Source of the DNA: Halobacteriales archaeon QS_9_67_15
Lineage (GTDB): Archaea > Halobacteriota > Halobacteria > Halobacteriales > Haloarculaceae
Length of the DNA stretch: 20,115 bases
Assembly (NCBI GenBank): GCA_003023165.1
Contig: PXSD01000119.1
Span: 1 to 20,115 of the forward strand
Reading direction: 5' to 3'
Of the stretch, positions 1 through 7,252 are shown piece after piece. Position numbers and translations under genes: made by a program. The notes under the pieces are model-generated. The model was not told the origin of the DNA, ran no database searches, and worked only from the letters and a program-made list of their open reading frames with translations. The stretch's first letter is position 1; each line of letters starts with the position of its first letter.

Positions 1-1
1 C

Positions 2-127
2 GAGCCCGGCCAGTACGAACTCAACCTGATGGAACTGTATGACCGCGAGGAGTACATCATCGCCCTCCAGGAAGACGGTCGCTACAGCATCCAGGTGCCC
101 GAAACCTGGCGGCAAGCCGACGCCTGA
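2..127 (+). CDS. C-terminal end of an unrecognised protein (cut by window start)
   Basis: An open frame runs in from the left edge and stops at TGA 125-127, giving 41 residues that end in ETWRQADA. The composition is haloarchaeal (acidic, with Tyr and Gln) and the other frames in this stretch look like noise, so I take it as the tail of a real gene. The visible part contains LNLMELYDREEY and IIALQEDGRYSIQVP, which look like a soluble alpha/beta segment. There is no membrane helix, metal motif or repeat. I do not recognise the family. The aldehyde dehydrogenase starts 43 bases downstream on the same strand. That gap has its own T-rich element, so the two genes need not share a transcript. Confidence 0.6.
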   Translation, partial: EPGQYELNLMELYDREEYIIALQEDGRYSIQVPETWRQADA

Positions 128-170
128 TTTAACACTGTCTTTTTTGTCGGAGCCGGTTCCACGTGTCCGT

Positions 171-1685
171 ATGACACAGCAGGCGCCACACCCGTCCGAG
201 GGACCGCTCTCCACAGAGACCGACTGGAGCTTCCAGTACGTCGACGGTGAGTGGGTCGAGCAGGGGGACCGCGACGGGGTCGACGTCTCCGACCCGTCGA
301 CACGCGAGCAGATCGCGACGGTTCCCGCCGGGACACCGGAGGACGTCGACGCGGCGTACGAGGCGGCCGAGTCGGCCCAGCCCGGGTGGGCCGAGACGCC
401 GCCCCACCGCCGGGCCTCGGTGATACGGTCGTTTATCGACGCACTCGACGGGCAGTTCGGGGACCTCCAGGCGCTCCTCACGACGGAGTCGGGGAGTTGC
501 GCGACGAAGGCCAAGTTCGAGGTGATGACGGCCAAGGGCGTCGCACAGGAGGCCGCGGCGTTCCCGACCCGCCTCTCCGGGGAGTACAAGGACTCGCTCA
601 TCCCCGGGAAAGACAACCAGGTCAAGCGCGTCCCCGCGGGCGTCGTCACCGTGATCACGCCGTGGAACTTCCCGCTCAGTCTGACCGCCCGCGCCGTCCT
701 CCCCGCGCTCGCGCTGGGCAACGCCGTCGTCCTGAAACCCGCGCCGAACACCCCCGTTTCGGGTGGCCTCGCGTTCGCTCGCCTCCTCGAAGACGCCGGG
801 CTCGACCCCGGTCTCTGCAACGTCGTTACGGGGCGGGACGAGGACATCGGGGACGCGGTTTCGGGCCACAGCGACGCGGACGTAGTCGCGTTCACCGGCT
901 CGACGGAGGTCGGCAAGCGCGTCGGAAAGCGCGCAGTCGACTCGCTGGCGTTCCCCGCACTCGAACTCGGGGGGAACGCGCCGTTCGTCGTCCTCGACGA
1001 CGCAGACCTCGACGCGGCGGTCGACGCCGCCGTCTACGGGACCGTCTACCACAGCGGACAGGCCTGCATCTCGATCAACCGCCACCTCGTCCACGAGTCC
1101 CGCTACGACGAGTACGTCGACCGACTCGTCGACCGGATCGAGCACCTCTCGGTCGGGAGCGCCCACGACGACGAGACGGTCGTCGGGCCGCTGGTCGACG
1201 AGCGACAGCGCGACAGCGTGCTCGGATACGTCGACGAAACCGTCGAAGCGGGCGCGACACTCGAAACAGGGGGCGAGACGGTTGACCTCGACGGGGTCGA
1301 CGACTCGCTCGTCGTCGCGCCAACGGTCCTCTCGGACGCCAGCAACGACATGGCGGCGGCGTGCAACGAGCATTTCGGTCCGGTCGCCCCGGTCATCCCG
1401 TTCGCGGCCGACGACGAGGCCATCGAGCTCGCGAACGACACCGAGTACGGCCTCGCGGCAGCGGTCTTCGGCGGCGACGTCGGTCGCGCCGAGACGGTCG
1501 CCGACGCGGTCGACGCCGGGATGGTCCACGTCAACGACCAGCCGATAAACGAGGAACCACACGTCCCGTTCGGCGGGACGAAAGCCTCCGGCATCGGCCG
1601 CTACAACGGCGAGGCCGCGGTCCGGGAGTTCACCGAGTCCAAGGGGGTCTCGGTCCAGCGCAGGCCGCGGCGGTACCCGTTCTGA
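171..1685 (+). CDS. NAD(P)-dependent aldehyde dehydrogenase family protein
   Basis: A 504-residue enzyme of the ALDH superfamily, which oxidises an aldehyde to the acid with NAD(P)+. All core motifs are present: the TPWNFPL segment with oxyanion Asn166, Lys189 in VVLKPAPNTP for the cofactor, the FTGSTEVG Rossmann turn, general base Glu265 in LELGGN, and nucleophile Cys299 in GQACISINR. The C-terminal PFGGTKASGIGRYNG segment, typical of the family, is intact. The frame stays open upstream to base 39, but I chose ATG 171 because the preceding residues are atypical and overlap the previous gene. A T-rich stretch at about 139-148 (32 to 23 bases upstream) could be the TATA element. Length and order are normal. 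Substrate cannot be assigned: benzaldehyde-, succinate-semialdehyde- and betaine-type enzymes all share these motifs. No pathway partner is adjacent. Confidence 0.93.
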   Translation: MTQQAPHPSEGPLSTETDWSFQYVDGEWVEQGDRDGVDVSDPSTREQIATVPAGTPEDVDAAYEAAESAQPGWAETPPHRRASVIRSFIDALDGQFGDLQALLTTESGSCATKAKFEVMTAKGVAQEAAAFPTRLSGEYKDSLIPGKDNQVKRVPAGVVTVITPWNFPLSLTARAVLPALALGNAVVLKPAPNTPVSGGLAFARLLEDAGLDPGLCNVVTGRDEDIGDAVSGHSDADVVAFTGSTEVGKRVGKRAVDSLAFPALELGGNAPFVVLDDADLDAAVDAAVYGTVYHSGQACISINRHLVHESRYDEYVDRLVDRIEHLSVGSAHDDETVVGPLVDERQRDSVLGYVDETVEAGATLETGGETVDLDGVDDSLVVAPTVLSDASNDMAAACNEHFGPVAPVIPFAADDEAIELANDTEYGLAAAVFGGDVGRAETVADAVDAGMVHVNDQPINEEPHVPFGGTKASGIGRYNGEAAVREFTESKGVSVQRRPRRYPF

Positions 1686-1772
1686 CAGCGCCGGTCGACT
1701 CGCGAGCGGCCCTCCGTACAGGCACAATCGGTATGCTCGCCGACGTGGATCAGCCTCAACGGAGGATGTTCC

Positions 1773-1901
1773 GTGCCCGAAGAGCGCTCAGTCGACGAAT
1801 GGGCATCGCTGCTCGACGAACGCGTCCCGGACGAGGCACTGGCGGACGGTGCCCGCCACGAACGTCGCATCGAGCCGTCGACGCCACGTTGCGAGAACTG
1901 A
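1773..1901 (+). CDS. Possible 42-residue small protein
   Basis: A GTG-initiated frame preceded by GGAGG at 1761-1765 with a 7-base spacer, one of the few good Shine-Dalgarno placements in the window. It starts VPEERSVDEWASLLDER and stops at TGA 1899-1901, three bases before the palindrome at 1904. Codon choice (GAC, GAG, GTC, GCC) and acidity resemble true haloarchaeal coding sequence. It lies in the same reading phase as the upstream aldehyde dehydrogenase, 87 bases after its stop. I do not recognise the product. It could be a genuine small protein, or the N-terminus of a longer gene cut off where the palindrome sits. The short length makes chance a real possibility. Confidence 0.3.
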   Translation: MPEERSVDEWASLLDERVPDEALADGARHERRIEPSTPRCEN

Positions 1902-1903
1902 GA

Positions 1904-1991
1904 GCTATAGTAGAATTTGAAAGACATCGCTCGGACGACCGCATGACTACGTGCGATCGACCGTGCAAACGCTTTCAAATTCTACTATAGC
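1904..1991. repeat. 88-bp foldback palindrome with perfect 20-bp arms
   Basis: Bases 1904-1923 (GCTATAGTAGAATTTGAAAG) are the exact reverse complement of 1972-1991. Pairing continues inward in strict register, without bulges: of the remaining 24 positions per arm, 14 are Watson-Crick and one is G-T. The centre lies between 1947 and 1948. The arms are AT-rich in GC-rich surroundings. The element ends 20 bases from the mdh stop codon. I could not find a target-site duplication at its edges. It resembles a foldback MITE or the paired ends of an insertion sequence. It could also act as a 3' processing or termination structure for mdh transcripts. It occupies most of the otherwise gene-poor interval 1686-2011. 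Confidence 0.75.
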
Positions 1992-2011
1992 GGCCGCGAC
2001 GGAACCGCTCG

Positions 2012-2855
2012 TCAGTCCTCGCCGGTCATCTGCTCGTACTGGTCGGAGAGCTTCTCTGCCGCGTCGTCCATCAGGTCCTGCTCGTACTCGGAGAGCTCCC
2101 ACTCGACGACGTCCTCGACGCCGTCGGAGCCGAGCTTGACGGGGACGCCGAAGGCGGTGTCCCCGTGGCCGAACTCGCCGTCGAGGACGACCGACCCCGG
2201 CAGAACTTCGCCGGTGTCGTGGAGGACCGCCTCGACCATGTGGGCGACGCCGGTCGCCGGGCCCCACTGGGTCGCGCCCTTGCGTTCGATGACGTTCATC
2301 GCGGACTGCTGGAGGTCTTCGAGGATATCGTCGCGCTTGTCGGCGGAGAATTCGAGGTCACGACCGTCGACGCGGACCTTCGAGAAGACGGGTACCTGCG
2401 CGTCGCCGTGTTCGCCGAGGATCGTCGCCTCGACGTTCCGGACCTGTGTGTCGAAGCGCTCGGAGAGAACGTACCGGAAGCGTGCGGAATCGAGTCGACC
2501 ACCGAAGCCGATCACCGTCTCGCGGGCGCGGTCACCCGTCTCGTAGAGGTGGCGGTTGAGGAGGTCGGTTGTCGCCCGCCAGGTCGATGCGGGACTGGCC
2601 GGGCTGGCGCGGGATTCCGGCCGTGATGACGACGACATCCGAGCCGGCTGTGTCCTCGTAGGACCCCTGCCGGACGGTCGTGTTCGAGTCGTACGCGACG
2701 CCGTGGTTCGTGTCGGCCGCCTGCCCGACCGTCTCGTCTTCCTTGTCAGGGATGTCGACGAAGACCAGTTCGTCGGCGATGTCCCGAAGCGCCAGGTTGT
2801 ACCCCGCTGCTGCCCCGACGGTGCCTGCCGCACCGACGATGCTAACTTTCGTCAT
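2012..2855 (-). pseudogene. mdh: Malate dehydrogenase (LDH-like, archaeal), broken by internal deletion and frameshift
   Basis: The family oxidises malate to oxaloacetate with NAD(P)+ in the TCA cycle. From ATG 2855 the frame encodes a normal N-terminus: GAAGTVGAAAGYN nucleotide-binding loop, FVDIPDKED, and the mobile-loop arginines in IPRQPGQSR. It is good up to Gly-Asp-Asn96 (AAC at 2568-2570). The frame then turns to nonsense and stops near 2532. The rest of the enzyme, from DLLNRHLYETG, lies in another frame from 2566 to the TGA at 2012-2014 and keeps ILGEHGDAQVP with the catalytic His. Against the Haloarcula enzyme as I remember it, about 27 residues are missing at the junction, including the SNPVD segment with its substrate-binding Asn. 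This implies loss of about 80 bases, not a multiple of three. No intact copy is visible here. A collapsed assembly or sequencing error is an alternative to true gene death. Confidence 0.88.
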
Positions 2856-2884
2856 ACCACGTTAGTTGTTCCCACGTTCAGGGG

Positions 2885-2892
2885 GTAAAACT
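2885..2892 (-). promoter_or_regulatory. TATA-like element for mdh
   Basis: On the minus strand AGTTTTAC lies 30 to 37 bases before the mdh ATG at 2855, the distance expected for an archaeal TATA box with a very short leader. It stands out as a T/A-rich patch in the 162-base divergent spacer between mdh and the zinc-ribbon gene. No Shine-Dalgarno sequence is evident. The assignment is by position and composition only. Confidence 0.4.
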
Positions 2893-2987
2893 ATCGGAAC
2901 CCGCCGGTTTGGCCCGTCAAACGTCCATTCTCGGTTCGACAGTCGTCGATAGACGGGCGGTCAGCGCGTCGACTCCGTGGCGACGGC

Positions 2988-2995
2988 CTTTTTGG
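2988..2995 (+). promoter_or_regulatory. TATA-like element for the zinc-ribbon gene
   Basis: CTTTTTGG lies 30 to 23 bases ahead of ATG 3018, consistent with leaderless transcription. It shares a divergent spacer with the mdh promoter but points the other way. The assignment is by position and composition only. Confidence 0.35.
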
Positions 2996-3017
2996 CGGTC
3001 GCCGGCATTCCTCGGAC

Positions 3018-3740
3018 ATGAGCGACTTCGACAAGGAAGCCGAGCGCGAGCGGCTTCGCGAGAAGTACGAGCAGGACCAGAAGAAACGAGAGGCCAGCGA
3101 GCGCATGAGCGACCTGCTGCTGAAGGGCGCGACGATGACCAACGGCCACTGCAACAACTGCGGCGACCCGATCTTCCGCTACGACGGCGACGAGTTCTGT
3201 CCCACCTGCCAGCAGGTCGTCACCGGAGACGAGGCCGCCGACGCGGCCGCCGGTGACGAAGCTGCCGATGCTGCTGGCGCTCAGGAAACCCGCTCCGCCG
3301 ACGAGTCTGCAACCGAGCAGACCGCCGGAGAAACCGACGACCAGGGAGCTGACGCCGCGAACGGAACCGCGCCCGCGGGGGACTCGCCCGACCACATCGA
3401 GATCAAACAGCCCGACGGTCCCACCGCGCGGACGGGGGCCGACCAGTCCGTGAACCCCTCACAGTCCGCTCAGGGTCAGAGCGGCGCTTCGGAGGGAGCG
3501 TCGCAGCCATCGGCTACCGGACAGCAGTCACGAACCCAGCAACCACCGGCGACCGCCTCGTCGACGCCGTCGGCCGACGCCGGCGACGATTTCGAGGCCG
3601 CACGCGCGTCGCTCGTCCGGACGCTCCGGAGCCACGCCGAGCGGGCCGACCAGTGTGACGACCCGCGCCGCGCCCGCGACCACCTCGTCGCGGCACGCGA
3701 GGCTGCCGAGGCGCTCTCGGCACTTTCGGGCTCGTACTGA
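3018..3740 (+). CDS. Sjogren's syndrome/scleroderma autoantigen 1-type zinc-ribbon protein
   Basis: A 240-residue protein. Residues 1-35 form a highly charged helix (KEAERERLREKYEQDQKKRE). Next come SDLLLKGATM and a four-cysteine ribbon, Cys45-x2-Cys48 and Cys61-x2-Cys64 (GHCNNCGDPIF and EFCPTCQ). This arrangement is the hallmark of the autoantigen p27 family. Residues of about 70-195 are a low-complexity Ala/Asp/Glu/Gln/Ser/Thr linker, probably disordered. The last 45 residues (from DDFEAARASLVRTL) look like a helical hairpin. The function in archaea is unknown. The family suggests a zinc-bound nucleic-acid or protein-interaction role, which I do not claim. It stands alone, divergent from mdh and convergent with the redoxin gene, with a 34-base gap. 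ATG 3018 is the only start that keeps the helix and fits the TATA distance. Confidence 0.85.
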   Translation: MSDFDKEAERERLREKYEQDQKKREASERMSDLLLKGATMTNGHCNNCGDPIFRYDGDEFCPTCQQVVTGDEAADAAAGDEAADAAGAQETRSADESATEQTAGETDDQGADAANGTAPAGDSPDHIEIKQPDGPTARTGADQSVNPSQSAQGQSGASEGASQPSATGQQSRTQQPPATASSTPSADAGDDFEAARASLVRTLRSHAERADQCDDPRRARDHLVAAREAAEALSALSGSY

Positions 3741-3774
3741 CCGCGAAACCCCCTGATTCCACCGTTCTGTCGGC

Positions 3775-4308
3775 TTACTCTCCGAGTACGTCGAGCGCCG
3801 CGTCGAGTGCTTCGTCCGGACTCGGACAGTCCTGCAGCGTCTCGCCCCCCTCCGTGTAGACGAGGCGCGGGAACGTCGACCGCGTGTCGAGGACCCCGAT
3901 CCCCGGCAGCGAGTCGACGCCGACCTCGACGTCGGAGAGGGCGTCGAACCGCGGCGTCCCGTCGGTCATCGCGGTCGCAGTGCCGGTGTCGTCCGCCGCG
4001 GCCGACGCCCCCTCCGCGGAGTCGGTCAGGACGGGATACGAGAGGTCGTAGCGGTCGCGCCAGTAGGCCGCGCGTTCCTCCGTGTCTGGGAGCGCGCCGA
4101 CGACGCCGATGTCCGCCGCCGCGAACTCGTCGAACGCGTCGCTGTAGGCGCCCGCCCGGTCCCGGGACACCTGACAGTAGTGGTCTCGCAACAGGAGCAC
4201 GACCACGGCGTCGAACTCGGCTGCGAGGTCGTCGCTCGCGACTGTCGCCGGTCCCGGTCCCCCGTTCGGCAGTTCGAACCTGACTATCCACTGCATACCG
4301 TCACTCAT
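3775..4308 (-). CDS. Redoxin / AhpC-TSA family thioredoxin-fold protein
   Basis: A 177-residue cytoplasmic protein with a peroxiredoxin-like fold: an FDAVVVLLLRDHYC strand-turn-helix placing Cys45 at the peroxidatic position, then a helix and IGVVGALPDTEERAAYW, then YDLSYPVLTDSAEG as in AhpC/TSA proteins. The usual TxxC active-site sequence is replaced by DHYCQVSRDR, as I recall from haloarchaeal redoxins. Cys161 near the C-terminus could be a resolving cysteine. The expected role is reduction of peroxide or thiol-disulfide exchange, but activity is inferred from the fold alone. The segment around residues 97-118 is Ala/Asp/Thr-rich and looks like a lineage-specific insertion. ATG 4308 was used; Met5 (4296) is also possible. 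The gene converges on the zinc-ribbon gene and lies downstream of hef on the same strand, with 128 bases between. Confidence 0.75.
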   Translation of the reverse strand: MSDGMQWIVRFELPNGGPGPATVASDDLAAEFDAVVVLLLRDHYCQVSRDRAGAYSDAFDEFAAADIGVVGALPDTEERAAYWRDRYDLSYPVLTDSAEGASAAADDTGTATAMTDGTPRFDALSDVEVGVDSLPGIGVLDTRSTFPRLVYTEGGETLQDCPSPDEALDAALDVLGE

Positions 4309-4436
4309 CTGTTGCCCCTTGCTATCGGGTCTAACGCGGCACGGGGTAATCGTTGTTTTGATCGGTCAGAATCTCCACTCGAAAGAAAGGGGTCTTCGCG
4401 AGACCGAACGCACTCCCGTCCCACGGTAGCCCCGAA

Positions 4437-6992
4437 CTACCCGTCGTAGTCGCTTCCGACGACTTCTCGGAACCGCTCGGCGGTCACCTCGCCGACGCCC
4501 TCCGCGGCCTGCAAATCCTCGACGCTTGCGGTCACCACTGACTCCACGCTCCCGAACTCCGCGAGCAGCGACTCCGCGGTGACCGGGCCGACCTCCGCGA
4601 CGCTCGCAACCACGTACTCCTGCTGTTCGGCGAGCGTCTTCGAGCTCTTCTCGCCGTGGACGCTGACTGTGCGGTCGTCGTCCTCTTGCTCGCGGGCGGC
4701 GATTGTGGCGAGCAACTCCGTCGTTTCGTCCTCGTCGGTCGTCCGGAGGACGCTCGCGCCGAAGTCCACGACGAGCGATGCTAACGCTCCCCGGATCGCG
4801 TTCGGGTGGACGCTCCGCTCGCCGTAGAGGTCCTCGCCCTCGATGATGACGACCGGTCGCGCGTAGTGGCGGGCGTCGTCTTTCACCTGCTCGAACATCG
4901 ACCGCTCGTCGCTGCCGGTGAGCGTGTCGAGGAAGTCCGAGACGGTCTTCCGCTCGACGACCACGCGGTCCGAGAGGACGTAGTCCCCGACCGCGAGCGT
5001 CTCCAACCGCGTGACGGCCTCCTCCTTGCGCGAGAGGTCCTTCGCGATGGAAGCGTCCAGTTCCCGCTGGTCGACGACGATCTCGACGGACTCCTCGTCG
5101 TCGGCGCTGGCCGTCGCGATCTCGCCGTCGGGGTCCTCGCGGTCCGTGGAGTCGGCGGCGCCTCCCCCCGGCTGGTCTGTCGGCCCGTCGTCACTGCCGC
5201 TCCCCCCGCCGGCGAACGCGTCGAGGCCGGCTTGCCCGTCGCCGTCGGATGTCTGCGACGCAGTTGCTGACTCGTTTCCGGCAGTTGTGGTTTCGCCGTC
5301 GTCAGTTACGGCTTTACCCCCCGTTTCGTGTGGACCGTCGCCGTTCGCTGTGCCGGCGGAACTGGACTCAGTCGGGCCTTTTTCGGACTCGGTCCGGTCT
5401 TCCTCGAACTCGGCTACCTCGGTCTGACTCGTCAGTTCGCTCTCGATCTCGCCGGTTATCGACTTGAGCGAGCGGAGCTCCTCGCGCATCCGCTTCTGGT
5501 CGTTGCGGGCCTTCCAGAAGTACGCCTCGTCGCGAGTGTCCTCGGCCAGCAGGACCGACACCGCGCCCTCGGTCTGGCGACCGGTCCGGCCCTTCCGCTG
5601 GATGGCCCGGATCGCGGTCGGCACGGGCTCGTAGAACAGCACGAGGTCGACCTCCGGCACGTTCAGCCCCTCCTCGGCGACGGAGGTCGAGACGAGCACC
5701 TCGAACTCGCCGGCGCGGAACTCGTCGAGCGTCTCCTGCTGTTCGGTCTGGGTCATCCCGTCGCTCCCGTCGGTGTCGGACTGGCCGACGAACTTCCGGG
5801 CGGTGAAGTGCTCGTTCAGGAAGTCGGTCAGCGTCTCCGCCGTGTCGCGCGATTCGGTGAAGACGATGACGCGCTCGCCGTTCGCGATACCGAGCGTCTC
5901 GGCGACGAGCATTCGCGTCCGACGGAACTTGGGATGCAAGTCGTCGTAGGCCTCGGCTTTCCGGACCGCCTCGCGGATCTTCGGCTCCGAGACCATCCGC
6001 TGGTCGGCCTTCGAGGCCCCCGACGTTCTGGCGGCCTCCGTCTGGCGCTCGAAGTAGCGGCGCAGGGACTCGACGCTCTGGGTCTCGGCGTAGGTGACCG
6101 CGGTCCGGAGCTTCCGAACCTCGGCGAGGAAGCTCATCCCCTCGTACCCCTCGGACTGGTCGTTGTTCATCAGCTCCCGGAGCTTGCCCTGGATCGTCTG
6201 GATCTCCCGTTCCGAGACGTCGGGCTGGGTGGTGCTGGTCACGCCCAGCTCCTTCAGTTTCGTGAGGCGGTCCCTGATGACCTCGTTGACCGCGTCGCGG
6301 ATCTCGATGACGGTTTCGGGCAGCTCGACGCGCTCCCAGTCGACGGTCGTCTCGTGGGTGTAGTCGTCGACGTCCGCGTCCTCCTCGGTCATCACCTCGA
6401 CCTGCCGGAGGCCGAGGTTGTGACACACCTCCAGAATGGCCTCCTCGTCGTCGCCGGGCGAGGCACTCATCCCGGTCGCGAGCGGGTCGCGAGCCTGTTC
6501 GTGGTAGCGCTCTGCGATGTAGTTGTAGGCGTAGTCGCCGGTTGCGCGGTGGCACTCGTCGAACGTGCAGTGGACGACGTCCGAGAGGTCGATCCGCGAG
6601 CCGACGAGGTCGTTCTCGACGACCTCGGGCGTCGCGACGACGATTCGCGCGCCGGACCACAGGTCCGCGCGGCTGTCCGGGCGCGTGTCGCCGGTGTAGA
6701 CGACGACCTCGTCGTCGGGGACTTCGAGGGCCTCCCGGTAGAACTCGGCGTGTTGCTGGACGAGGGGCTTCGTCGGGGCCAGCAGGAGCGACTTGTTCAC
6801 GACGTCGCCGGCCAGCCGTTCGGCGGTCGCGAGCAGGCTCACCGCCGTCTTCCCGAGTCCGGTCGGGAGACAGACGAGCGTGTGCGTGCGCAGCGCCGCC
6901 TCGGCGAGCTGTCGCTGGTAGCCGCGGTCTTCGAGAACGCCGTCGACGAGCAGCGGCCCCTCAATGCCGGTCCCCTCGTCTGTCGTCGCCAT
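4437..6992 (-). CDS. hef: Hef: XPF/FANCM-type helicase-nuclease
   Basis: 851 residues in the full archaeal Hef order. The SF2 helicase half has a Q-like RGYQRQLAEAAL, Walker A PTGLGKTA (43-50), LLAPTKPLVQQH, motif II DECH (145-148), motif III-like SASPG, and the C-terminal lobe with VIVFTESRDTAETL and AIQRKGRTGR. A helical insert follows the first lobe (about 210-340). An acidic Ser/Thr/Gly linker spans about 525-640. The ERCC4 nuclease carries GDYVLSDRVVVERK with Glu680-Arg681-Lys682. Two helix-hairpin-helix motifs close the protein (VASVAEVGPVTAESLLAEFG and LQAAEGVGEVTAERF). It acts on stalled forks and branched DNA: the helicase remodels and the nuclease cuts near the branch. The linker contains QAGLDAFA (587-594), close to a PCNA-binding PIP box. 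A CTTATCC patch about 25-30 bases upstream may be its promoter. All catalytic residues I can check are present. Confidence 0.96.
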   Translation of the reverse strand: MATTDEGTGIEGPLLVDGVLEDRGYQRQLAEAALRTHTLVCLPTGLGKTAVSLLATAERLAGDVVNKSLLLAPTKPLVQQHAEFYREALEVPDDEVVVYTGDTRPDSRADLWSGARIVVATPEVVENDLVGSRIDLSDVVHCTFDECHRATGDYAYNYIAERYHEQARDPLATGMSASPGDDEEAILEVCHNLGLRQVEVMTEEDADVDDYTHETTVDWERVELPETVIEIRDAVNEVIRDRLTKLKELGVTSTTQPDVSEREIQTIQGKLRELMNNDQSEGYEGMSFLAEVRKLRTAVTYAETQSVESLRRYFERQTEAARTSGASKADQRMVSEPKIREAVRKAEAYDDLHPKFRRTRMLVAETLGIANGERVIVFTESRDTAETLTDFLNEHFTARKFVGQSDTDGSDGMTQTEQQETLDEFRAGEFEVLVSTSVAEEGLNVPEVDLVLFYEPVPTAIRAIQRKGRTGRQTEGAVSVLLAEDTRDEAYFWKARNDQKRMREELRSLKSITGEIESELTSQTEVAEFEEDRTESEKGPTESSSAGTANGDGPHETGGKAVTDDGETTTAGNESATASQTSDGDGQAGLDAFAGGGSGSDDGPTDQPGGGAADSTDREDPDGEIATASADDEESVEIVVDQRELDASIAKDLSRKEEAVTRLETLAVGDYVLSDRVVVERKTVSDFLDTLTGSDERSMFEQVKDDARHYARPVVIIEGEDLYGERSVHPNAIRGALASLVVDFGASVLRTTDEDETTELLATIAAREQEDDDRTVSVHGEKSSKTLAEQQEYVVASVAEVGPVTAESLLAEFGSVESVVTASVEDLQAAEGVGEVTAERFREVVGSDYDG

Positions 6993-7105
6993 TTACTGCT
7001 GGTTAGCAGCGCCGGTGGATAAGGCTTCAGGTAGCGAGGCGGAAGTGAAACTGCCCCGCAGGCGTTCGCAGCGCAGGGCGGGCCGGTTCAGGGCGCACTC
7101 ACGAG

Positions 7106-7249
7106 TTACAGCCCGTCGTCGCCGTCTTCGAGGCGGGCGTTGGAGAGCGTGAACGGCCGCTCTCGTACTCGGTCTGGATGTCGGTCTCGCCGGTCTGCCA
7201 GTGTTCGGACCTACCGACGAACGTGCTCGTCCCGCTGGTCCCCGGAGCG
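7106..7249 (-). pseudogene. Decayed 3' end of an unrecognised gene, with frameshift
   Basis: Reading the minus strand from about 7249, one frame gives a plausible haloarchaeal sequence (GTSGTSTFVGRSEHW, then TDIQTEYESGR). It switches near 7154 to a second frame with an equally plausible ending (FTLSNARLEDGDDGL) and a TAA at 7106-7108. Adding one C in the GGCCG at 7154-7158 would join both into a 48-residue tail. No start codon precedes it: upstream it runs straight into the stop of the polyprenol-kinase-like gene. I do not recognise the family. It is probably a 5'-truncated, frameshifted remnant. Chance coding character over 140 bases is a weaker alternative. The rest of the interval 6993-7252 shows only the hef promoter. 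Confidence 0.5.
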
Positions 7250-7252
7250 TAG

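Noticed and set aside
129..1727. Long open frame antisense to the aldehyde dehydrogenase
   Set aside because: It mirrors a real gene with all ALDH motifs; its Arg/Val/Asp-rich product has no motif, and such frames are common in GC-rich DNA.
1904..1991. Target-site duplication for the 88-base palindrome
   Set aside because: Bases on the two sides (AACTGA-side and GGCCGC-side) do not match, so transposition cannot be shown from flanks.
5328..7022. Long open frame antisense to hef
   Set aside because: The opposite strand carries every Hef motif, and the antisense product shows no recognisable domain.
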